Below are positions 32,899 to 43,810 of a stretch of 64,000 nucleotides of DNA, piece by piece (positions within the stretch are counted from its first letter, which is position 1; every line of letters starts with the position of its first letter). The notes beneath the pieces were generated by a model. It worked only from the letters and a program-made list of their open reading frames with translations. It was not told the origin of the DNA and made no database searches. Position numbers and translations under genes: made by a program. The stretch is from Acanthaster planci (Eukaryota > Echinodermata > Asteroidea > Valvatida > Acanthasteridae): contig NW_019091487.1 of assembly GCF_001949145.1 (NCBI RefSeq), positions 625,052-689,051 of the forward strand, in the 5' to 3' direction.

Positions 32899-35800
32899 AT
32901 GGGTAGACAGTTTCTGTCGTGGTGGTGTCTGCCAGCTTTATTTCCTCTGCTTGTTCTGGTTACGCGGAGTTTGGCCCAGTCATGGCCAAGCCACGATGGA
33001 GGATTCCCTCCTCTGCAACCGGAACCATCCCCACCAGTCGACGGTAAGTTGAAAGATTTGACTTTAATTCCCCATGAAAGAAAAATCAGTTCCTATGGAC
33101 AAACTATGTGCCTTCATTATTTGTTTCTCTTGTGAATTTTCCATGGAAGCATTATTTTTGAATACTTTTGCGATTGGAGACTACGTGTATAAACTAGGTA
33201 GTATTGCATGCATGTACATATACATGTAGGTCTTTACACAAGTTGTACATGTACGTAACTTTTTGTACGTTTTCCAAGTAGCAGTCTACTACTGCTGGGT
33301 GATATCATGCACTTGAACTCACGTATTCAACCAACCATGCCATAGAGACTCTGTACATTGAACCATGGAGGAAAAACACAGTGTGAATACGATCCGAGCA
33401 TTGCTCGACTGCTGTGCAGGATATGTGTACATGTATTAGACTTTGTAATAACCTTTATCTATTCACCCTTGGCCCGCGTAAGTGCAAACTGCATGTATTG
33501 CCACTGATTGGCAGGCTATTAAAGTTATAAATACAATGCACGCGTACACTCCCTCTTTTAATTCTGTCGAAAAAAAATTCCAAAACCATGTTTTGCTGTC
33601 TGAAAGAGTTGATCTGCCAGTTGAACTCAAGTACACGTAAAATGTATCAGATCTTAAACGTTATCACAGTTCACACTTTGTAGTACGAGCAAGAGCTCGC
33701 ATCTAAAACAATGTCAGAAATTTGGTAAAAAGCAGTATTTGTCCCGTTGCGAAGAATGACGTGTGAACTTTTAATGGACTTTTGAAAATGAACTGAAGAC
33801 TACATAACCTGAAAACTGAGCGGATTTGAGCGGAGAGGCGGAACAAGGAGCCCCATATTCTCAGGGTAACGTGAAAATATGGTCAGATAGCGAACCCGCG
33901 AATCAGAAGGAATGGAAGCTATTTCAGGGTTTTGAGAAACATTGTAATTGTGTAGTTTCCGTACTTAGCCGCAAATCTAGGGGAGGGTCTGGGGGCCAAA
34001 CCCCCCTTGCTCTGAGACCAAAAGAAAAAAAAGAAAAAGATAAAAAAGAGGGAAAATACAAAAGTGACTAAAGTAAGTGCTCCTATACCACTATTAAAAC
34101 TGTACGTCATTTGTGTTGTATTACCATCGTTTCCGTTTGTCCGCAAATGAGGTATTAAAAAAAATCCCCGGCCTGACCCCCTTAAAAATTTCCTGGATCC
34201 ATTTTTCTTAGCGTTTTTCTTAACAATTTGTAACTGTATAGCGGCGTCAGACAGTATTTAAAGCAGAAAAAATGATTCACTATACTTTCAGCATAAATTT
34301 GTGGATGTCAGAGATGTCCTGGTGCGCTTACATAAAGGTCAGCAGTTGTATGGTTTGTCAGTAATAAACCAGTACCCGTGGGCTGTGGCACATTCCTTTT
34401 GTGACACATCAAGGCGCGAACTGGATAAGTGATTGGGCCTGGTATGCGACCAGCTCCACACTACGTCGACGACAGCCGAGGCTGTGACAGGGCAAATATA
34501 TTACGATCACCGATTGTGTAGACTCCAAACACGGCTTATTATTGTTATTTCTAGAATAAATTCACGGCAAACAAGCATTTCATTTTTTGTGACCTGTAAT
34601 TGACATAATCTTGTCTAGCCAGCTCCCGTAATGATGGTGGGTTTTACATCAAGAGATCTCGACATGTGGATTAAATACATATATAGGGATACGATCGTGT
34701 ATCGTCGGACTTCTTGTATATGCAGCAAGAGAGGATAGGTTTCTTCATGCAGATAATTCTAGCTTGGGCAATTCCGTCCCTTTGAGGAAGTTGGATGCTT
34801 ACTGCACCGACGTCAAGGGAGGAATCCACTCTGATTAATTAAAACAAACTCCTACATGTTTACATAAAAATGACTAGCCCCCAAAACTTAAATCTTTATT
34901 AAAATCAACCAACTGAAATACATACTGATAAAATTACATATACTTTAAATTTTACATTTTATCCACTCAACAAGGCAACAGCAGTAAACCTCTAATATTA
35001 TAATAAGCTCAGTTTTCATCTCGAATTACCAAACTATTAATCAAGGCCAAGAAACTGATGTGCGGTCTACTAATACCAAGAAAACACAATTATTAGGTGA
35101 GTCAACTCCTGTATGCACAAGGTCACCATCTGGACTGATCTGATCGAACCGCAGAACTTCATGAACGTTCTGGTTCGGTCTACAAGGGATGGGTCTTGTT
35201 ACCATGGTGATGTTCTCACTAGTTAAAGTGGCAGTATGAGTATGCAAGCGATTCGTTCAAAGTACATAATGTAACACTTAAAGATAAAGGAGAAAGCTTT
35301 GGTTATGTAGGTCCAAGAAGATAGCCAAAGGCACCTCCGGTCTTCAAAAGGCATGGCCGATTAGACGAAAACGGCTTCTTAGCAGGGTGGTGGTGGCAGG
35401 TGCTCAGTACCCGTGTGCGAGCGGACAGCCGAACCGGGAAATACACACCGAGGCAGTAGCGTATGAGGGCACGATGCAAAGCGCCAAGACACCTGGCCAC
35501 GGTTTCAGTGATCGCCAGGGCATCGCAGCTGTAGAGCAGAACTGTCTTGACTGTTGACTTAAAAAGCTGCATTTTGACACTGTCGCAGGCTGCTCCGTCC
35601 CAAATAGATGTAAGTTTTCGGGCAGCGATCCAGGCCAACCGTCGACGCCGCTGAACGGCGCTTCTACTGTCTACCACGTTGCAACTAAGGTAACAAAGGT
35701 CCTCGCAGGCTGCAAGGGCAATGCTGGTTTTTGTGTGGATGACAGAATGTGGAGTGTCTCCGACGTACATGACCTTTGTCGTGCTGGCATTGAGTCGTAG

Positions 35801-35969
35801 ACCCATTGCTGTCTCGAAACGCGGATGTAGTTGGCGTTGTGCTGCCTCCGCATCATCATCGGACATTAGCCTGGGAAGGCAGTCCTTCTAGGAGAAGGAA
35901 AACCCTGATCTCGAGCCACTACTGCCCAGCGACTATATCCACTCACGGAAAGGCTTCAGAAGTCAACCT

Positions 35970-36012
<43 letters not shown>

Positions 36013-36209
36013 NNNNNNNNNNNNNNNNNNNNNNNNNNNNNNNNNNNNNNNNNNNNNNNNNNNNNNNNNNNNNNNNNNNNNNNNNNNNNNNNNNNNNNNN
36101 NNNNNNNNNNNNNNNNNNNNNNNNNNNNNNNNNNNNNNNNNNNNNNNNNNNNNNNNNNNNNNNNNNNNNNNNNNNNNNNNNNNNNNNNNNNNNNNNNNNN
36201 NNNNNNNNN

Positions 36210-36249
<40 letters not shown>

Positions 36250-39200
36250 CATATCCCTTTAAGACCTCGTGTGTGAATGAATTGCCAAGAGTCTATCAAA
36301 TGGTAATATTTAATGGCTTCTGGTGCAGTTAAATAGATTGCCGGAAAAATTCAAAGAAAGTGGAAAATGTCAATTTTGCGACAAAGTATGATTACGAAAA
36401 ATTATCGGTTTTTTTTTTACCTAGATTTGTGTCTAGTTTTCACAATTTGCCAAGTTTACCTTAATATAACTTTGATGCCACATGAAAGACTAGGAACTCT
36501 TCTGTTCAAGGTTATTACTTTCTATACTTCTAGGAGGAAAACCGTTTTAAAATTCACCTCGTTTTTTATTGGGACCCATTTTCGTCATTTTCCTTATTTT
36601 TCACCTTACTTAGTGCCCAATTTTCACACTTTTGTCGAATTCCCTTCAGATCATCGGTGATACTGTCTGGAAGACTGATAATTTTTGTATCTATCAATTA
36701 TTTTTTTCAAGAACGAAAGCCGTTTGTCTGAAATGCAGTTCGTTTTTCATGCGGATTCAAATTTCCACACTGAGTTTGGTAGCGGTCAAAAATGAGATGT
36801 CCGGATTTTGGGCATGGTGCACACTTACGTACACAGACCTGGATATGTGTGCGTTTGGGTACGAGTTGGCCCACTGCATTGCACGAGTTCATACGTACAA
36901 TCATGTCAAATTGCCCGACTAACAGGCACAAACAGAAACTTTCCGTTTTCATCCATACGGTTTCCTTCTTGCATGATACTTCCTCGTTTGAGCGTTCGTG
37001 ATATTTCTTACCATTCACAAGTAGAGAAATGCCAGGGAAGACTCAGCAAAACTGAAAAAATCCCCTCTAAAATGTTGGTTTCACTTCCAACTTCTGACTC
37101 TGTTACTTTGGAGGTAGGTAAGAAAGACGGGCGAAAATTTGGCAGAAAAAGGATTTTTATCGTGTGCAAGTTATCAAAAGGAACTTTGATTGTTTAAATA
37201 CTAATCGATATGGAAATAAGGGGCAACAACTTTTTCTGACCTTGATGTTGATCCACGACTTTTGGGGTCCAACTGTCCAAGTCAAGAGCCAATTTACAGG
37301 CTTCTCTATATTGAGTAGATTACCGATAACCTAAGTAAAAGTTCTTGAATAAACATCATTAAGCTTTACAGGTGAAACTAAACTAATGAAAAAGAAATAT
37401 CCGACTAATCTACCCAGTCAAATTAAATATTGAAAGTAATTATTCAGTGGTTGATACAGAAAATGGAATTTACCTTGTTCTGGCATGTTCAGCTGGGAAG
37501 GTTATGACGAAAAATCATTAATAAGATTTAACTTTGAAAATTAAATGCTCTTAAGGCTGAACATAGTTATTCGTTAACGCCGTAATGAAAGCAATAATCA
37601 AGGTTATAAATAACTCAACTTCCTTAAACTCCCAGTGTAAAATGTGACTGTACACACCCTCATAAATCTCCGAATCGTTTGGCCAATGAAACTAACTTAC
37701 TAACTTCATGGTGGAGTCATAAAGTTGCTAATTAACTCGATGGGACTATTTAGGTATAACCAAGATAGAACAAGATGATCTATGTCAAGATCTCATATTT
37801 CTAGATGGCTCAAGGGATATTAGGTAATTTATTATAGCTCGCAAAGATACACTTCATAGCCATAGCTATCATCTTGGCACGAATCACGTGAACCAAACTT
37901 ATGAGAGTAGTTCTTCGAGTAAAGTCCGATAAGATACTTAAATGGAAGTCCATTGGTTACCCTTGAAAAACAGTACACTTATTGTCCACTCAATAAAAGT
38001 AAGACAATTTGGGTAGGGCACTCACCTGCAGGAAGAGAGGATAAGTTTCTTCATGCAGATAATTCTAGCTTGGGCGATTCCGTCCTGTGTAGGAAGTTTT
38101 GGATGCTTACTGCACCGAAGCCTAGGGAGGAATGTCACATCATCGCACAAATCAAATCCATTCACCCACAAGGCCAGCTGACTCCACTCCCTGTTCTTAA
38201 GTACAGTTACACCGCAACCGTGCAGGGCACAGAAAGTAAAAAACCCACAAGGGTGCAGAAAGGAGAGGGTCAAAGCGAACCCAAGGAATGGATCAACTTC
38301 CCAGTCATACAGATGTTTTAAACGGGGAGATTGGGGGGTATGACACACCAAAAACAAAAAAATGTTTATGTTTATCAAAATGTTTGTGTACTATTTCAAA
38401 GGGGGGAAAAGGCAATCTGTTATTATTGAAAATGTTTCCTTCGCGAAGGAAATGTTGTTCTTGTGACGAATTAATTCCCTTTTGAATAGTTACATTTAAC
38501 ATTGCTTGTATCACGGTGACCGTAGATCCGGAGTATACAGTAATATTACAGACATCAAGCTAAACAAACATATGACTACAAAATAATCCACATAAATATA
38601 TGCCACAATAAGCCACATTTCTCGCCATCCTGTTTATGCTTCGGTTATTTTGCCCTTTTATTTTGTACAGTCACAACAGTTGCGATAGCAAACACGACCG
38701 TAGGTCTTTGCAATGACCAGCATTTCTGTAGTAGTCTTGGCTGCGGGCCGTCTCGTGGTGTGACCGGCGATGGAATGGTCCCTCTCTGCCACTGCGACCA
38801 AGCGTGCTTCTTCTATGACGACTGCTGTCACGACTATGTGAGGACGTGTGAAGAACCAGAGTCGCCGAGCAGTGGCACGAAAGACTATCGGGAACTCGAG
38901 GTTTGTAGTTGATTCTATTGAAACAAATCTACACTGTAAATAACCAGTCCATCGCAAACACCCACAGAATAAACCTTCAATTATGCGGTAATGCATTCCC
39001 ATATTGTACTGTGGTGTTCGCGTGTCTGGGTCCCTACACAAATCCTAATCGAAGCACAACATGCTCAAAAGGATCTGATGTCTAAAGTTTTCTAAACAGT
39101 TTCCTCAACAATTTTCGTTTGCTCGTTATCTTCTTTCAGTTCAACTGCGTACTAAATTAACACGAAAGTACTCTCACTCGTACGCGTAAAAAGACCTATT

Positions 39201-42200
39201 TCTGTTTCGTATGTTGCGTTAACGGTGTATGCCTTACAATAATAAACATCACGTGCTTGAGGAAAGTGTAAATAAAATGTCATCTGTTTAAGTTTCATCT
39301 CAGCAATGTTCATCTGTTGAAAAAAGTGAAACCACACCATAAACATTTCTGTTTCGAAGCGTAGGCTACTGCACGATTTGTTGATAACAAGCCAAATTAA
39401 TATGGAGCCAAGTACCGGACTCGGTCCCGATTGTAAAATATTCAGACTCAATGTAAATTGAACTGTAAGGGGACACTGCAATGCGTCGTAACCATCTGTT
39501 CAGTTGTGCATCTCATGACCCCGTACAACACACCACTAGACTCTGTCGATAATTATGCTTTTGACATGCATAGACCTATACCTTCTTTGACATCAAAGAC
39601 GACATGTCATGTAATTTTGACATGGCAGAAGAAATGACAGAGTGATAAAATTATGTTTCCATGCACAGACTAAACCTTTATTTCTGCTTCAATAAGTTTG
39701 ATCTATATCTGGTTAGCAGTTCGAATACAATACATATATACTTTGCCTTTTTTCATTACAGCTGTGGTATGCACACCAACATTAATTGAGTATCATAAAA
39801 CTGATTACTGCTTTTCGATTTCATTTCCAACAGCTGGACCATTTCTCCTGCGTTTTCTTTGCAAAGTATCGTCAAACAACCAGCTTTCTTCTTGTCAGTA
39901 CGTGCCCTGACGAGGCAACCGACACGCAGGCGGCTATTTTATGCGAAGACCCTGGTATCGATGACGCGCTTGGTTCCATTCCCTGCTACAGCAACAAGAG
40001 CGGTGTTCACTTCCGCAATGTCTATTGCGCCCTCTGTCATGGGGTGAACAGAGAGGAATTAATCCCCTGGGATGTTCTGGTGGACTGTGCATTGGCTCCC
40101 AGGCAATACGACGTCGCGAAAGCCCTTCTACAAAGTTCTGTCAAAAATTTTGATCGGATTGAACAAGAACTTGGCTGTGCTGTCATCATCCAGACTCCAG
40201 CACTGGATGACGTAAGGCAGAAACCGCGTGCATGTTATCTGGATGTCATTGGTCACTGCGCGACGCCACAGGACCCACTGAGCAGCGTGTGCGAGTCCTA
40301 CACAGCACTGGTAACGGTTGCTGGCCGAGAAAGCACGGAGGTATTCAGAAACCCGCACTGTGCCCTATGCAACCTACCCAACGAGCCCGACCGAGTCGAA
40401 TTTGCAACAGACTGCAGTGGTTCAAATGTACCAGTTTTCTACTTGTCTGGCACGTTTCTAACGTTGGGTGCTGTACCATGGGGTGCAGAATCTGAGGTCG
40501 AAATAAAATCATTTAATCGACCAGTATCGCCGCCACCAATTTCTATCCTTTTCGATTTCAGGGCTGACAGCAGTGTTAAGATCATTCAAGATAGGGAGGT
40601 ACTTGTGTCGGAGACAGTCCAATGTCCTCAGAATGAGGTCTACGACCCTTTTGTTTCGCGTTGTCGTAGATTGACCTGTCCCAAGGGCTACCTTCTTCAT
40701 GACAATAAATGTGTCCCCGACTTCAAGGCCATAGGAGAGGCCTGTGAGGACAGTAGAGGTGACAGTAGAATTGACATAGGAGTGACGGTCACTTTGGGTG
40801 ACCCGTGTAAGGACAGTCTACCAAATGATAGGGATGCTCATTTAGTTAAAGACATTCGGCTTTGTGTTGAAGATTTTTTAGGATTTCCCCAAGGATCCTT
40901 ACAGATTGCTACCAACACCCCAAAACAAACTACCGCTTGCCGAGGAGGAACCCTTTATGCTTTCTCGACAAATATCACCAACGAACCATTCAAGAATTTC
41001 CAGGAAGCCTTACAACTTTCACTGCCAGCAGCCAATTTTTGCCGAATGTTTGACATATATGACACGTGGTCTTTAGAACTTCATCAACATTGTAAAGACC
41101 TGTCAACTGATGAGTGCAACGGCCGCTGGTTAAATGACACCGAATTCTCTCTCCCTGTCAAAAACGGAAGAACTCTTGTTTACGTCAACGCATCGGCGTC
41201 GTGGTACCAACTGAATCAGACGATTATTAAAACCAACTTCCAAACGCAGAAAAAGTCAGTCGAGCAATCTACCCACATGCAGATCTGTGCCGATTCAACA
41301 TTAGCGTGTCCTTTAGTGGTTTTGAACACTTCCCTTTTCGTGGTTGATAAAAATGACCCAGGGTCCATTATTCACAATCACACGGGAAAGGTGTTCAAGA
41401 GAGACGAGTACGTAAGAACTGAAAGTGGAAAGATTCAAGTTTGTTCCTTCTATGACAGCAACGGCACCAGAAGCCGTACGGGTTCGACCTTCTTCGTTTT
41501 TTCGATGACACAGCAGATACTCAGTCTAGTTGGTAATATCATCTCCATGACAGCAGCACTTGCTACCTTCATTACCTACTGTGCCTTCAAGGAACTCAGA
41601 CAACGCATCAGTCTGGCAATCATGTCTCTGGTTGCTTGTCTCTTTCTGGCGCAGCTCCTCCTTCTTGTCAGTGGCTCTGCAACGAGCAACCCGCCAGCTT
41701 GCACCACGGTGGCTGTCCTCGGTCACTTCTTCTGGCTGACAACGGTACTCTGGACGGGGGTCTTGGCCTTTGACCTCAACCAAACTTTCGCTTACAGTTC
41801 AAAGATCCGAAGGCTTGATTCCAACAAAAGAACGTACTGTCTGCATGTAACTTTCTGTTTTGGAGGAGCCTCTCTTGTAGTTCTCCCATGCTTGGTGATC
41901 CACCTGTGTGACTGCACGGATATTCCCCTCTCGTACGGTAATGAGAATGTCTGCTGGATAGGTAATGGTTACGTCAATCTAGTAGCCTTTGGTATCCCTA
42001 TAGGCTTGACGGTGCTTGTGAATGGTGTTCTGTTTGCGTTCACCGTCCACGGGATACGTTCTTCAACTAAACAAAGCAAGCCGCTCAAACAGACCGAAAA
42101 GTCAGAGTTGCAGAGAATGAGACAAGAGCTGTTCGTTTATATAAAGGTGGGTGAGGTAATCCTAATGATGTACACGATACTGTCAGCCATAATAGACACC

Positions 42201-43810
42201 TGACAGCCATTCTTTTGTAGCCATAAGCCGGAGTTCCCAATATAATTATTTATAACACACCTCTTCCTGGTTGTTTATCCTAGTTGGCTGAAAAATGGGC
42301 ACGTGTAGTCCACTGTTATGAATTTGGCTTTAGCGTGACTCGACACGCACCTAGACATTGCGCGCCCATGCAAATAGGCCAGAAATATGTCCACCGAGCT
42401 CTTTAATAAAATTTATACTCAAAATAGATGTATACGCTATAATTTGAGAGTCCTGAGAGCCATGGAATTGGGAGATTGAAGAAATATGGCACTGAACCTC
42501 TGGCCTGGACTCAGAGCTTCCAATTCTGAGCAATTTGGATGCAATTGAGTCCGAAAGTGGCACTTTTTAGCCGTTTTGCAGAGGGATGCATTTTCAAAAT
42601 AGCTACATTTCCGGACAGTGAAATTTCCTTCATTTTAGGGATGGCCTCCTTTGGGTAAGAATTTCCTTAAAAATTCATCGGTCAACCCACTAAAAATTGA
42701 AAGGAAAATGAAAGAGAACATGTCGAACATCATTTTGCTGTCCAGCTTGGACACCTGTGAGAGTTGTATTTTTTAAATAATTGGAAATAAAAGGGTTTAT
42801 CATTGGTGTTCGTGGGAATTTATTTTAAGGGGTGCACCCATAGAGCTATATCTTAAAAACTTTTTACTGGTTATTGTACCCTCTGGAGGTTGAGGCATTG
42901 GTATTGAGTGAAAAGTTGGATTGAAAAAGTTAAAACCCCGGACGAATTCTTTTCCTTGTTGATTACAGCAACTCAAAATTGGACTGTGTCAGGGGGACAC
43001 TATAATAAACCTTTATTTTCTTTTCAATTTTTGAAGTACTATTGAAAGTTGAATTAAAACAAAACCCTGAAAGAATATTTTTTTTTAGTTTGGGGTGTGT
43101 TATAAAAACACATATGGACTGACCAAATTCGGTCACTAGTGTATGTCCATGCCCCCTCGGGCCTGTGAGTGACCAGAAGAGGGTCCTACTTCGGCTTTGG
43201 CAAATAGGACCCTCTCCTGGTCACTCACAGTCTCTCAAGGATATAGACGTGCACAGGTGACCTCATTGCCAGTCCATTATAATGTGTATAATAGTTACCA
43301 CCTCTATTTGTGATCTGTTGAGACCTTTCACCGAAACATCACTTTCCCAGAAGTCATAATTGCCAAAAACCGACTTTTTAGACATTTGGCTGAACTCGAT
43401 ACTGTTGGAGACTACAGTTGTGCTTTCGTAAGTGTTGTGTAGACCATTTTTTCTTGTCAGTCAAAATGATCAACCTTTCTTTACTTGAAAAGTATGGTAT
43501 TCTTTCACAGATCTCCAGCCTCATGGGTTTCACATGGATCTTCGGCTTTGCTGCAGCTTGGACTGATGTCGACACTCTCTGGTATATCTTTATCATCCTC
43601 AACTCTTGCCAGGGTCTCCTCGTCTTCCTCGCGTTCATTTGCAATAAGAAAGTCTGGTGTCTGTGGACGAACCTCCTCTGCGGCGGTAGGGAGAAACACG
43701 GAGGATCTAGTTCCTTTTCCACACGTTTATCAATGCGGCCTATGCTGAAGCATCGTAGTGATAGCAATGCCAGTAGTGCTACTCGGAAGACTCGAACGAC
43801 TGACATTTAA
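32899..43810 (+). CDS. Receptor B: somatomedin-B-like, class B (adhesion/methuselah-like) seven-transmembrane receptor
   Basis: Four exons: 32899-33043 (signal peptide, MGRQFLSWWCLPALFPLLVL), 38671-38900 (somatomedin-B-like domain with nine Cys, CNDQHFCSSLGC...CDQACFFYDDCC), 39834-42146 (ectodomain plus TM1-TM5) and 43511-43810 (TM6-TM7 and tail). Junction phases 1, 0, 0 equal those of receptor A; total 995 aa. Shared landmarks are TTVGLC at the second exon, LVSTCP at the third, ISSLMGFTWIFGF at the fourth. It lacks the proline/glycine-rich insert of receptor A. Several N-glycosylation sites (NDT, NAS, NQT, NTS, NGT) fit an extracellular domain. No clear GPS motif is seen. Intron 1 is 5.6 kb and carries transposon relics and the assembly gap. 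The open frame past 42146 is intron. Confidence 0.93.
34721..34828 (+). repeat. Direct repeat, copy 1
   Basis: Shares about 107 bp with 38027-38133, including 'ttcttcatgcagataattct' and 'ggatgcttactgcaccga'. One frame is open across most of both copies (REDRFLHADNSSLGNSV here). Source unknown. Confidence 0.85.
35303..35930 (-). mobile_element. Non-LTR retrotransposon relic (RT C-terminal region)
   Basis: A 187-codon minus frame reads DDAEAAQRQL, GLRLNASTTKVMYVG, CEDLCYLSCNVVDSRSAVQRRRRLAWIAARKL, KMQLFKSTVKTVLLYSCDALAIT. This matches the RT connection region of LINEs ('INxxKTKVM', 'FxYLGxxV', 'LFxxxVxxxLLYGxE'). The catalytic YADD block would lie just upstream, near 35880, but is not intact. 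It differs from the LINE relics at 31062 and 57720. Confidence 0.85.
35975..36245. repeat. (CT)n microsatellite spanning an assembly gap
   Basis: CT repeats at 35975-36012 and 36210-36245 flank 197 N (36013-36209). The true repeat length is unknown. Confidence 0.98.
38027..38133 (+). repeat. Direct repeat, copy 2
   Basis: Partner of 34721-34828. The same frame reads REDKFLHADNSSLGDSV and is part of an open frame at 37953-38321. The differences look partly conservative, hinting at a coding origin. No family recognised. Confidence 0.85.
42147..43510 (+). other. Receptor B intron 3
   Basis: A 1.36-kb intron (AAG|gtgggt...cacag|ATC). It holds a 26-bp-arm hairpin at 43163-43230. Nothing else is recognised. 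Confidence 0.85.
43163..43230. repeat. Long hairpin, 26-bp arms
   Basis: ctgtgagtgaccag[a]agagggtccta (43163-43188) faces its reverse complement at 43205-43230 with one mismatch and a 16-bp loop. Confidence 0.9.

Larger units (their letters stand above)
33044..38670 (+). other. Receptor B intron 1
   Basis: A long intron with a duplicated 107-bp segment (34721-34828 and 38027-38133), a LINE relic (35303-35930), the (CT)n gap, and poly-A/purine stretches near 34020-34060. No extra receptor exon is recognised. Confidence 0.7.

Noticed and set aside
33826-34071. Frame ending in a Lys/Glu-rich tail
   Set aside because: The charged tail comes from an A/G-rich low-complexity run (34020-34060).
35806-36276. 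Long open frames across the (CT)n repeat and N gap, both strands
   Set aside because: The frame is open only because of Ser-Leu / Arg-Glu repeats and N-coded residues; no real protein.
42147-42203. Read-through of receptor B past TM5 (VGEVILMMYTIL...)
   Set aside because: A good donor (AAG|gtgggt) and the downstream TM6-7 exon in the matching phase show this is intron.
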